64,000 bases of DNA from assembly GCF_038181555.1 (NCBI RefSeq), contig NZ_JBBWUA010000014.1, positions 12,523 through 76,522 on the forward strand. The letters are read 5' to 3'. Position numbers and translations under genes: made by a program. Shown piece after piece: positions 15,968 through 23,986 of the stretch; position 1 is the first letter of the stretch; each line of letters begins with the position of its first letter. The stretch is from Desulfitobacterium sp038181555 (lineage in GTDB: Bacteria; Bacillota; Desulfitobacteriia; Desulfitobacteriales; Desulfitobacteriaceae). The notes under the pieces were generated by a model, which was not told the origin of the DNA, did not search any database, and saw only the letters and a list, made by a program, of their open reading frames with translations.

Positions 15968-17362
15968 ATGTTTAGTATAGCGCATTGGGTGTTTCTTTTC
16001 TTTATCTTGATTATTATCTTTGCTTTGTTCTTCCGTAAGCTTCCTTTATTACCTGCCACGATCGGCTTATTTGGAGTAGGAATTGCCCAAAGTGGTAATG
16101 GGATTGAAGCGGTGCAGATATCCTTTCGGGCAATAATTCTTGCTACGGATAACCTGCTCGGAGTAATTGTGCTGATTGGACTTATCGTAGCGCTAACCAA
16201 GCTGCTCCAAGAGTCGGGTGCAGATCAAATCTTAGTGAGTCCTTTGATGAGAATTAAATCCATAAGTGTAGCTTATTGGTCAATTGGGCTTGTCATGTGG
16301 GTATTGACTTTATTGATCTGGCCGACTCCAGCGTTGACTCTTCTAGGAGCGGCAGTTATACCTGCTTTGGGGCGGGCGGGAATCCATCCTATCCCTCTCG
16401 CGGTCAGTTTAGCGGTTTTTGGAAAGGGAATAGGATTATCGGGGGATTTCGTTATCCAAGGGGCGCCTTCATTGATAAGCAAAGCCACAGGGATTCCTAT
16501 TGCCGTGATTCTCTCTGCCTCTTTTCCTGTGGTTATGTTGAGCGGTGGTTGTGGTGCTTTAATTGGTTATATAGCACTAAAGTTGTTTTTAAATAAAGAA
16601 GAAATGCCAAAAAAACTAATGGATGCAGGGCAAAAAGGCAATCTAGGAATGGAAAGAGAGGATAAGAAGGTCACTCAACAGGGGTCATCCCCCAAGAGAA
16701 ACCAGTGGATAGCAGGCATTATAGGCTTGAGCTATCTAGGCACTGTAATCACCATTCTAATGTACAAAATTCGTGGGGATGAAGCTAGTGGATTGATTGG
16801 CGGAGTGACCTTATTGATCCTCTGCCTATGTACAGTACTTACGGAAAAGAAAAGAGCCTTCGCTCAATTTATTGTTTACGTCAAGGAAGGAATGCGTTAT
16901 GCTATGGGAGTATTTGCACCCATAGTCATGATGTCCAGCTTTTTTTTTCTAGGGACGATGGCCGGTTACGAGCAGGTTTTTTTGCTGGATGGACCAGGCT
17001 ATTTTTATGATTATTCTATCCTCCTTTCCGAAATACTTCCGCTTACGAAATGGACGGTATCGGCGCTTATTGTGTTCATAGCCATTCTCGGTTCACTAGA
17101 TGGTTCTGGCTTCTCGTGTTTACCTTTAGTGGGGGGGATTGCGGTTGCTCTAAGCCAGGTATCTCAATTGCCAGCGGTTCCTTTAGCAGTCTTGGGCCAG
17201 GTGGTCGGGATATGGACCGGAGCAGCTTTAATACCCTGGGGATTTGTAGCTGTGACATCTGCCGTGGCAGGGGTTGAGGTTCATAGCATAATGAAATATA
17301 CAATACCTGCCTACCTGGCAGCTGTTATTTGTGCCTTTGGGTGGACTTTACTGCAGCTATGA
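15968..17362 (+). CDS. Multi-span permease (GntP/IT-superfamily-like)
   Basis: This 464-residue integral membrane protein has about 11-12 hydrophobic spans. A soluble charged loop (about 200-240) splits it into two halves. Each half has a re-entrant-looking glycine/proline-rich stretch, for example KGIGLSGDFVIQGAP in the first and GSLDGSGFSCLPLVGG in the second. This is the layout of ion-transporter-superfamily carriers such as GntP, DcuC or citrate permeases, so an organic acid is the likely cargo; the exact substrate is open. ATG 15968 follows GAGGGGG; a longer frame from 15932 has no ribosome site. Confidence 0.7.
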   Translation: MFSIAHWVFLFFILIIIFALFFRKLPLLPATIGLFGVGIAQSGNGIEAVQISFRAIILATDNLLGVIVLIGLIVALTKLLQESGADQILVSPLMRIKSISVAYWSIGLVMWVLTLLIWPTPALTLLGAAVIPALGRAGIHPIPLAVSLAVFGKGIGLSGDFVIQGAPSLISKATGIPIAVILSASFPVVMLSGGCGALIGYIALKLFLNKEEMPKKLMDAGQKGNLGMEREDKKVTQQGSSPKRNQWIAGIIGLSYLGTVITILMYKIRGDEASGLIGGVTLLILCLCTVLTEKKRAFAQFIVYVKEGMRYAMGVFAPIVMMSSFFFLGTMAGYEQVFLLDGPGYFYDYSILLSEILPLTKWTVSALIVFIAILGSLDGSGFSCLPLVGGIAVALSQVSQLPAVPLAVLGQVVGIWTGAALIPWGFVAVTSAVAGVEVHSIMKYTIPAYLAAVICAFGWTLLQL

Positions 17363-17448
17363 TACGGTAATTCATAGAAAGAGAAGGAGAAACTTGGTTT
17401 GTGTCGAATATACGAGATAGTCAAAGATAATAAGGGGGGGAGCGTAAG

Positions 17449-18681
17449 ATTTCGTTATATTGGATAACTGTAATGATAGTCAGTGCTCCTTTTATATTTA
17501 TGGTACTTCGGATAGCTGATCGAGCGAAGTTGAAGAAGGGCGAGGTTGTATTTGCGTCCTTGTCAATGCTTATCTTTGCCCAAATTTTCCCTTATGCACT
17601 ACGCCAAGGTAGAATTCTACTTTGGATAGTTGGTGTTTGTGGGTTCCTTCTTTTAGCCATAGTAATAATGGTTGCCAGGAACCGGGCAAAGGACATTAAT
17701 GAAGGGGATACCAACTCGGATCAAACAGAAGTCATTGATTTTAAGGAATCGGAAGAAACTCAATTTGTGACGGATCCTGCGGTTGTACTCATAGAGGCTC
17801 AACACCAGTTTGACTTAGAGGCAGTGGATCTTGATTCTACAGCTGAGATTATTGTAGATGATTTGTTCGATGCTACGAATTATGAAGAATCTACGGAACC
17901 AGCTGAAGAAACGGAGACAACTGAACTAGAAGAGTCGGTAGAGCCGGAAGAGCCAGTGGAGTCGGAAGAGCCAGTGGAGTCGGAAGAGCCAGTGGAGTCG
18001 GAAGAGTCGGTGGAGTCGGAAGAGCCAGTGGAGCCGGAAGAGCCAGTGGAGTCGGAAGAGCCAGTAGAGCCGGAAGAGCCAGTGGAGTTGGAAGAGCCAG
18101 TGGAGTCGGAAGAGCCAGTAGAGTCGGTAGAGCTAGTGGAGTCGGAAGAGCTAGTGGAGTCGGAAGAGCCAGTGGAGTCGGAAGAGCCAGTGGAGTCGGA
18201 AGAGCCAGTAGAGTCGGTAGAGCTAGCCGAATCGATAGAACGGGTAGAAGCAGTAGAATCACAACAACCAGTTGAACCAACTGAAGTAATTGATCATAAA
18301 GAATACAGTGAGCCCATAGAACCCATGGCTCCCACATCGCCATTGATTACTTCCTTCAGGCAGGCTGAGGAATTCAGCATCGAGGACCTTATTGATAGAG
18401 GGTTCCAGGCGAAGGAGCAGGGACGTTTTCACCTTGCAGCTGAATGGTTTATTTTGGCCCTAGAACAAAAGCCATCTTATGATATTGCTTTTTACTTAAT
18501 TATGGAAATTTGTAAACACTGGAGAAATGGTTCCTCAATTTATGATGCGTTGGATAAGGTCACTCCTTATCTCAATGAATATATTCAAAATGCGCCTCCT
18601 GAGTGGGGTATTAAACTCGTGGAATGGCTGGAAGTGGAAAACTTGCCAATTCCAAGGGAGATTTTAGGAAGGACTGATTAA
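17449..18681 (+). CDS. Membrane protein with acidic EEPVES repeats and TPR-like end; probable ATT start
   Basis: The N-terminus has three hydrophobic spans (about 5-22, 33-50, 55-75). A long acidic region with a tandem EEPVES-type hexapeptide repeat follows (about 160-262), and the C-terminal 115 residues contain a TPR-like pair (EFSIEDLIDRGFQAKEQG...). The excellent site AAGGGGGGGAG ends six bases before ATT 17449 in the same frame. The first ATG (17473) is 30 bases away, and a stop at 17431 leaves no other common start, so ATT initiation is proposed; 402 residues from ATG otherwise. It overlaps or abuts the PRC-barrel gene. Possibly an envelope-anchored scaffold; function unknown. Confidence 0.65.
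   Translation: MSLYWITVMIVSAPFIFMVLRIADRAKLKKGEVVFASLSMLIFAQIFPYALRQGRILLWIVGVCGFLLLAIVIMVARNRAKDINEGDTNSDQTEVIDFKESEETQFVTDPAVVLIEAQHQFDLEAVDLDSTAEIIVDDLFDATNYEESTEPAEETETTELEESVEPEEPVESEEPVESEEPVESEESVESEEPVEPEEPVESEEPVEPEEPVELEEPVESEEPVESVELVESEELVESEEPVESEEPVESEEPVESVELAESIERVEAVESQQPVEPTEVIDHKEYSEPIEPMAPTSPLITSFRQAEEFSIEDLIDRGFQAKEQGRFHLAAEWFILALEQKPSYDIAFYLIMEICKHWRNGSSIYDALDKVTPYLNEYIQNAPPEWGIKLVEWLEVENLPIPREILGRTD
17929..18234 (+). repeat. Tandem 18-bp repeat coding EEPVES
   Basis: About 16 imperfect copies of an 18-bp unit (GAAGAGCCAGTGGAGTCG and variants) lie in frame within the membrane protein gene. Copies differ by one or two bases, as expected of slippage-prone coding repeats, so copy number probably varies among strains. 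Confidence 0.9.
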
Positions 18682-18685
18682 TGAG

Positions 18686-19462
18686 ATGAAGGCAAGTGCA
18701 GAAATCAAAGGTTTGCGTATTATTAGCATATCAGAAGGAACACAAGTGGGAGTGGTAAAAGACTATATTCTTAATCCTCAAAAGGGGAGCTTAGAGTTTT
18801 TTGTGGTGGACCAGCCCACAGATTATTTTGGCGCTAAAGTGATTTCCTTTGCTGATATTATTGGATTAGGAGAGTTTGCTCTGACCGTCCCTAACCCTGA
18901 TGTAATTCAAAACGTTGCTAATAGTAACGAAGCGCAAGAATTGATACAGCAAGGTGTCCAAGTCATCGGCACAAAAGTATTGACAAAAAAAGGTGCATTG
19001 ATCGGTGAAGTAAAAGAGATTCTCATCGACGAACAGACCGGAAAAATTGCTCAATGTGCAATTACAGATAATAATGGTGAAGGTCATCAAGTCAATGGAG
19101 AACAAATCATTACTTATGGTAAAGAGCTCCTAATTATTGAAGTGGATCCACGGGATACTGTGACAGAAGTTGTTAGTCAAGCTGTAAGTGGTAAAGTTGA
19201 AGTGATAGAACCAAAGGTTAGCGAAGCTACTCCAGTAGTTGCTGAAGAAGATTTAGTTAGTCAACAAAATGAAGCTGCGGAGTTCAATCTTTTTGAACAA
19301 CGTCAATTGCAATATTTTGTTGGTAAGACTGTAGTTCAAGATGTTGAATTGGATAATGGCGAAATGTTACATGCAGGTGAGCCGATGACTGAAACAACAA
19401 TTCGTCAGATTACTACACGGAGTAAGCTAATGGAAATCACTTCTTTACTTCATAAGAACTAA
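18686..19462 (+). CDS. PRC-barrel domain protein (two barrels)
   Basis: This 258-residue protein has two PRC-barrel-like units, about 5-75 (VGVVKDYILNPQKG) and 90-160 (GALIGEVKEILIDEQTGKI). A charged linker follows, then a C-terminal piece containing VGKTVVQDVELDNGEML. PRC barrels mediate protein contacts in RNA processing, photosynthesis and sporulation (YlmC/YrrD-type). The start lies five bases after the upstream stop, with AGGAAGGA about 13 bases ahead. VanW follows after 12 bp, so the three genes form an operon, probably envelope- or sporulation-related by inference. Confidence 0.8.
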   Translation: MKASAEIKGLRIISISEGTQVGVVKDYILNPQKGSLEFFVVDQPTDYFGAKVISFADIIGLGEFALTVPNPDVIQNVANSNEAQELIQQGVQVIGTKVLTKKGALIGEVKEILIDEQTGKIAQCAITDNNGEGHQVNGEQIITYGKELLIIEVDPRDTVTEVVSQAVSGKVEVIEPKVSEATPVVAEEDLVSQQNEAAEFNLFEQRQLQYFVGKTVVQDVELDNGEMLHAGEPMTETTIRQITTRSKLMEITSLLHKN

Positions 19463-19474
19463 GTTGGCTGAACT

Positions 19475-20605
19475 ATGTTAAGAAGGAAAACGTGGGGACT
19501 TCTTTTTGCTATTCTATTTTGTCAGCTCCTCATTTCCATTCTGGTTGGAGCTTCAGTTACTTATGGGGCTGGTTATGCCAAAGCACCAGATGGACTGGTT
19601 ATTTGGGGTAAAGACATTAGTGGTATGGCTCTAGAAGAAGCGTATAATGTCCTTATTGAAGAAATCCCAAAAGCAGTGATCCACGATCAAAATCTTTACC
19701 CATTAGAGCTTACTCTAACCAATCAAAATCTGCACGATTATTTGACACGTCAATACGCAATTTCAACGGGTAACTTCATCACTGATTCCTTCGAGTATTT
19801 GCGTAGAATGACTTTATCATCTCCTTCGCCCCAAAAACTCAATGAAGAAGAGATGGTTTCTCAATTGATGACAATTGCCCAAAGCATTGATCAAGTGGGA
19901 AAGGCTGCTAGAGTTTATTATGGAGATGGTTCAGTAATACTAGAGCAAGGTAGCGCTGGAGTGCGTGTTAATATTGAAGAATCTTGGAAACAATTGCAAC
20001 AGGGCAGCGGTTTAGAGCCAGTCCCGTTAGTCACCGAGGTTGTAGAAGTTCATCCTACAACAGCGGAATTGGAGATAGTTAAGAGTCCTTTAGGTGATTA
20101 TACGACATATTATGACCCGTATTTTTATGAGCGCGTAAACAATGTCCGACTTGCGGCTGAGGCAATAGATGGGTTCCTACTTCCTCCTGGTGGAGAGTTC
20201 TCTTTTAATGATGTAGTGGGTGAAAGGGATTCCGAGCGAGGATATTTACCAGCTTATGTTTTTATGGGCAATCAAGTCGGTGTCGATGATGGCGGAGGGA
20301 TCTGCCAGGATTCTACAACCCTCTATCAGGCCGTCAAACAGGCTAATCTAGAGGTCTTAGAAAGACATTCTCATTCTTTACCGGTTTCCTATGTGCCTTT
20401 AAAAGAGGATGCTACCGTTGCTTACGGAGTACTAGATTTTCGCTTTCGAAATTCGACACAGGGTTATTTGCTCATAAGTGCTACTACAGGTAAAAGCTGG
20501 ATTAGAGTAAGGGTCTTTGGTCAAACTGATGCGAAACATCCCTTGCTTCAAGCACCCGATGGCTATCCAGTAAAGCCTGAAAATTGGTTAAGTGATCCTA
20601 AATAG
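19475..20605 (+). CDS. VanW family protein
   Basis: This 376-residue exported protein has an N-terminal hydrophobic signal/anchor (about 8-30) and a peptidoglycan-binding-4-like region with a GKDISGM core. The VanW domain covers about 205-365, with LPPGGEFSFNDVVGERD, GGGICQDSTTLYQA and HSLPVSYVP. VanW proteins accompany vancomycin-resistance and sporulation/cell-wall genes; their biochemical role is unknown. It is the third gene of the unit that starts at 17449 and is closed by a terminator. Confidence 0.9.
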   Translation: MLRRKTWGLLFAILFCQLLISILVGASVTYGAGYAKAPDGLVIWGKDISGMALEEAYNVLIEEIPKAVIHDQNLYPLELTLTNQNLHDYLTRQYAISTGNFITDSFEYLRRMTLSSPSPQKLNEEEMVSQLMTIAQSIDQVGKAARVYYGDGSVILEQGSAGVRVNIEESWKQLQQGSGLEPVPLVTEVVEVHPTTAELEIVKSPLGDYTTYYDPYFYERVNNVRLAAEAIDGFLLPPGGEFSFNDVVGERDSERGYLPAYVFMGNQVGVDDGGGICQDSTTLYQAVKQANLEVLERHSHSLPVSYVPLKEDATVAYGVLDFRFRNSTQGYLLISATTGKSWIRVRVFGQTDAKHPLLQAPDGYPVKPENWLSDPK

Positions 20606-20606
20606 T

Positions 20607-20633
20607 TAAAAGCCGCCCATGGAGCGGCTTTTA
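20607..20633 (+). terminator. Terminator after the VanW gene
   Basis: TAAAAGCCGC (20607-20616) pairs with GCGGCTTTTA (20624-20633). A run of 12 T lies slightly downstream (20649-20660). Confidence 0.8.
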
Positions 20634-20743
20634 GTTTTAGGTATTTGATTTTTTTTTTTTGGATAGGACCAAAGATGGATTTAAAAAGAAACTTTAATAG
20701 TGTAGGATGAATAATAATATGTTTTTCAAAAGGGGGGGACTTG

Positions 20744-21802
20744 GTGCGTCAAGTCAGTGTGAATACCCTAAAAATAGGTGATGTACTGGGCAAAACGATA
20801 TATTCGAGTAATGGACGGGTTTTACTGGGGAAAGGGGTTAAACTCACACCTCTCTACATTAGTAAAATGAGAGACATGGGTATCACCATAGTATATATTG
20901 AAGATGATCGTTTTGAAGACGTTATCCCAGAAGATATAATCGATGAAGATAGTCGCCGACAAGCTATTGAAATTATCGAGCAGGCATCTCAAGCCATCCG
21001 AGTGGGAAAGGATATCGATGATTTTCATTTGCGCAACATGGTGAGTAAAATTGTGGAAGAGATCTTGTTCAAAAAAGACATCCTAGTCAATATGATGGAT
21101 ATTCGTAGCAAGGATAATCATACCTTTGCTCACTCTGTGAATGTTTGTGTCCTTGCAACTGTTTTGGGTAAGGTTATGCTTTTGGATAAAGAAAAACTGG
21201 AAACTCTAGCAATAGGTGCCCTTCTCCATGACATCGGTATGGTGCATCTTCCTCAGAATCTCCTTGAGAAGAATGAGCCTCTCACGGAAGAAGAGGAAGA
21301 GCAGGTGAAGACACATACGAAACTAGGCTTTGAAGAGCTCCGCAAGCGTAAGGATCTCAATCTTGTGGTTGCCCACATTGCCTTTCAGCACCATGAGTAT
21401 ATTGATGGAACCGGTTATCCCCGTCAGCTTAGAGGAGATGAGATCCATCCACTTGCCCAAATCGTAGCGATTGCCAACCTCTATGATAAATTGACCTCCG
21501 ATCACAGCGGTCTGGAAAGAATTATGCCCCACGAAGCTTGTGAGGTTCTTATGGGCCTTGTGGGTAAAGCCTTCCCCTTGGAGCCTGTGCGCCTGTTTCT
21601 GCGCAATATTGCAGCATACCCCTCCGGAAGTACAGTTCGTTTGAATACCGGGGAGATTGGGGTAGTGGTGAACCAAAATCCTAGTATTCCGGCACGCCCA
21701 GTGGTACGTGTGTTTGATGATATGAAGTTTGAGATAGGACAGGCTAAAGAATATAATATGGTCGAACAGAGAACAGTCTTTATTACCGAGGTGTTAAGCT
21801 AG
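20744..21802 (+). CDS. HD-GYP domain protein (probable cyclic di-GMP phosphodiesterase)
   Basis: This 352-residue protein has an N-terminal DUF3391-like segment (about 1-75) and an HD-GYP domain (about 125-300). The metal site residues are visible as HSVNVCV, LLHDIGMVHLP and QHHEYIDGTGYP with LRGDEIHPLAQIV. A C-terminal strand-rich piece follows. Complete motifs predict c-di-GMP hydrolysis to pGpG/GMP. GTG 20744 is preferred because AGGGGGGG ends five bases before it; TTG 20741 would be too close. The stop overlaps the convergent endonuclease III gene by four bases. Confidence 0.88.
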   Translation: MRQVSVNTLKIGDVLGKTIYSSNGRVLLGKGVKLTPLYISKMRDMGITIVYIEDDRFEDVIPEDIIDEDSRRQAIEIIEQASQAIRVGKDIDDFHLRNMVSKIVEEILFKKDILVNMMDIRSKDNHTFAHSVNVCVLATVLGKVMLLDKEKLETLAIGALLHDIGMVHLPQNLLEKNEPLTEEEEEQVKTHTKLGFEELRKRKDLNLVVAHIAFQHHEYIDGTGYPRQLRGDEIHPLAQIVAIANLYDKLTSDHSGLERIMPHEACEVLMGLVGKAFPLEPVRLFLRNIAAYPSGSTVRLNTGEIGVVVNQNPSIPARPVVRVFDDMKFEIGQAKEYNMVEQRTVFITEVLS

Positions 21803-22470
21803 TTCGGCATCCGGATCGGGATTGATGAACTCGGACACAAAGCCGTCAAGGGGCAAACTTGACATTTGGGATTACGGGCGGCGCAGATTCTGCGTCCATG
21901 CCAAATAAGCCAATGATGAGCTTGACTCCATTGAGAACGGGGGATCAAGCTCTTCAATTGTTTCTCAATCATATCGGGATTGGTGCCGGAGGCTAATCCC
22001 AGGCGATTAGAGACACGGAGAACATGGGTGTCCACAGCCAAGGCAGGGACGTTAAAGGCATTGCTTAATACCACATTGGCTGTTTTTCTGCCCACTCCGG
22101 GCAATTGAGTCAGAGCGTCCATCTCATCTGGAACCTCACTCCCATAGTCCTCTACTAATATCCGACAGGTGGAGAGGATGTTTTTAGCTTTATTATGGTA
22201 GAGGCCCAGCTCTTTGATAGCATTTTCCATCGCGGACAGAGTCAAGGTCAAAAAATCTTCCGGAGTTTTGTATTTCAGGAAGAGCTTTTCAGTCACTTGG
22301 TTTACTTTTTTATCCGTAGCTTGAGCACTGAGCATGGTAGCGATCAGGAGCTCAAAGGGGCTCGAAAAGTTGAGTTCACAATGGGCATCAGGATAAGTCT
22401 TTTCCAAAAGGGTCAGAATAGAATCTACTCTTTGGGGGTCGGTTAATACTTGGGAATCGTCTTTGCTCAT
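21799..22470 (-). CDS. nth: Endonuclease III
   Basis: This 223-residue base-excision glycosylase/AP lyase has the SAQATDK start of the fold and the helix-hairpin-helix LPGVGRKTANVV (about 115-126) with the catalytic Lys. The catalytic Asp lies in VDTHVLRVSNRLG, and the 4Fe-4S ligands in CAARNPKCQVCPLTALC near the end (C-x6-C-x2-C-x5-C). It removes oxidised pyrimidines. It is divergent from the FAH-family gene, separated by an AT-rich 60-bp stretch with two -10-like boxes. Confidence 0.95.
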   Translation of the reverse strand: MSKDDSQVLTDPQRVDSILTLLEKTYPDAHCELNFSSPFELLIATMLSAQATDKKVNQVTEKLFLKYKTPEDFLTLTLSAMENAIKELGLYHNKAKNILSTCRILVEDYGSEVPDEMDALTQLPGVGRKTANVVLSNAFNVPALAVDTHVLRVSNRLGLASGTNPDMIEKQLKSLIPRSQWSQAHHWLIWHGRRICAARNPKCQVCPLTALCPSSSIPIRMPN

Positions 22471-22532
22471 AATAACCTCCAGAAGCTATAATATTTATTA
22501 TCCAATGAGATTTTGGGAAAGGGAGAGATTTG

Positions 22533-23288
22533 ATGAAATACATACGGTTTTCTCATGAGAGGGATACTTTTTACGGACAGGTCGAGGGTGAAACAATTCA
22601 TGTTCTTGATCGATCTTATCTAGAAGAGGGTTGCCAGAGAACGGGACAAATCATCCCCTTGGCAGGGGTGCGTCTCTTAGCGCCGGTAGAACCGAGCAAA
22701 ATTGTTTGCATTGGTTTAAATTATGCCAAACACATCGTAGAGCTAGGACATACTCGACATGATGAACCCGTCATTTTTCTTAAACCCTCGACAGCTTTGA
22801 TCGGACCAGAGGATGTGATTGATCATCCGGCGATGAGTCAACAAGTTGAATATGAAGCTGAGCTGGTGGTAGTCATGGGGAAAACCGCCAAGAATATCTC
22901 GGTAGCCCAAGCACAGGATTATATTTTTGGATACACCTGTGGAAATGATGTCACGGCAAGGGATTTGCAAAAGAAGGATGGTCAATGGACTCGCTGTAAA
23001 GGCTTCGATACCTTCTGTCCCATCGGTCCGTGGATCGTTCCTGACCTTGAGCATAATAATTTAAACATCCGTTCCTTACTGAATGGGGATGTGAAGCAGT
23101 CTTCCAATACTCGTAATTTACTTAATTCCGTTCCCGAGTTAATCAGCTATATTTCACAGATCATGACCTTAAACCCCGGAGACCTGATTATGACCGGTAC
23201 CCCGGAAGGAGTGGGCCCCATGAAAGCTGGCGATGTCATCACCATTGAAATCGAAGGCATCGGCAAGCTAGAGAATAAGGTCGGTTAG
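22533..23288 (+). CDS. Fumarylacetoacetate hydrolase family protein
   Basis: This 251-residue FAH-fold enzyme has the canonical CIGLNYAKH, FLKPSTALIGPED, the metal ligands EYEAELVVVMGK, the GYTCGNDVTARDLQ, and a C-terminal LNPGDLIMTGTPEGVG. Family members include acylpyruvate hydrolases, oxaloacetate decarboxylases/tautomerases and 2-hydroxyhepta-2,4-diene-1,7-dioate isomerase. Oxaloacetate-related activity is most common in bacteria with this short form; the substrate is not fixed by sequence. GGGAGAG precedes ATG 22533. It is followed after 8 bp by a GIY-YIG gene. Confidence 0.9.
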   Translation: MKYIRFSHERDTFYGQVEGETIHVLDRSYLEEGCQRTGQIIPLAGVRLLAPVEPSKIVCIGLNYAKHIVELGHTRHDEPVIFLKPSTALIGPEDVIDHPAMSQQVEYEAELVVVMGKTAKNISVAQAQDYIFGYTCGNDVTARDLQKKDGQWTRCKGFDTFCPIGPWIVPDLEHNNLNIRSLLNGDVKQSSNTRNLLNSVPELISYISQIMTLNPGDLIMTGTPEGVGPMKAGDVITIEIEGIGKLENKVG

Positions 23289-23296
23289 AGCAGGAT

Positions 23297-23602
23297 ATGT
23301 ACTGGGTTTATATCCTTCTATGTGCCGGCAAGACCCTCTATACGGGTACAACACCGCAATTGGAGCGCAGAATCAAAGAGCACAACGAGGGTAAAGGGGC
23401 CAAATATACCCGGGGACGGAGGCCTGTAGTTCTTAAGCAGGCTTGGGTAGTAGAGAATCGCGGTCAGGCTCTTCGTTTAGAGGCCTTCATCAAGCGCTTT
23501 TCACGGCAGGAAAAGGAAGCCATGATTGCTTCTCCAGAAAAGCTTCTTCAGCTGGCTAAAGAGAAGGGTTACGAGTTTGATATAGGGGTGCTAAATAGTT
23601 GA
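23297..23602 (+). CDS. GIY-YIG nuclease family protein (YhbQ/YazA-like)
   Basis: This 101-residue single-domain GIY-YIG protein has YWVYILLCAGKTLYTGTT, where the GIY is VYI and the YIG is YTG. Arg in QLERRIKEHN and Glu in LRLEAFIKRFSR fill the catalytic positions. It resembles the small YazA/YhbQ proteins, whose role may be in DNA repair or recombination. It starts 8 bp after the FAH gene, without a strong ribosome site, so it is likely coupled. Confidence 0.9.
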   Translation: MYWVYILLCAGKTLYTGTTPQLERRIKEHNEGKGAKYTRGRRPVVLKQAWVVENRGQALRLEAFIKRFSRQEKEAMIASPEKLLQLAKEKGYEFDIGVLNS

Positions 23603-23711
23603 GTGCAGTTCAAATGGTGCATCGATGCACCATTTAACATTAGAGTGCGAAAAGAAGCTTTATAATAGTACTATAATATAATTTCATGGATATTGGAAAG
23701 GATGATCTGCT

Positions 23712-23900
23712 ATGCCATTCGTTCAGATCGATCTATTAGAAGGTCGTACACTAGAACAAAAAAAGCAAATGGTAGAAAAAGTGACACAAGCTATTGTCGA
23801 AACCACAGGTGCTAAGCCCGAGAGTGTAAGTATTATCATTCGGGATATGGCTAAGGAAAGTTTTGCATCGGGAGGAATTCTCGCTAGCGATAAGCAATAA
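23712..23900 (+). CDS. 4-oxalocrotonate tautomerase-like protein
   Basis: This 62-residue tautomerase has the N-terminal catalytic Pro directly after the start Met (MPFVQIDLLEGRT) and a conserved central SVSIIIRDM strand. The usual Arg at about position 11-12 is present and a second Arg lies at 44. Such proteins act as homo- or heterohexamers. The substrate is unknown. GGAAAGGATGA precedes the gene; a strong terminator follows. Confidence 0.88.
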   Translation: MPFVQIDLLEGRTLEQKKQMVEKVTQAIVETTGAKPESVSIIIRDMAKESFASGGILASDKQ

Positions 23901-23917
23901 GAGCGATACCCATACAG

Positions 23918-23957
23918 AGATGGAGCTGATCATAATTAATGGTCAGCTCCATCTTTG
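23918..23957 (+). terminator. Bidirectional-looking terminator
   Basis: AGATGGAGCTGA (23918-23929) pairs perfectly with TCAGCTCCATCT (23943-23954). It separates the convergent tautomerase and nucleoside kinase genes. Confidence 0.8.
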
Positions 23958-23986
23958 CAAACTGTTCCATTTTTGCAGAGAAAAGA

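Noticed and set aside
17929..18234. Tandem repeats considered as a CRISPR array
   Set aside because: Repeats are contiguous with no unique spacers and stay in a coding frame.
17891..18343. Minus-strand frame of about 150 codons with repeated LALPTP
   Set aside because: It is the mirror of the in-frame EEPVES repeats; no ribosome site or independent codon signal.
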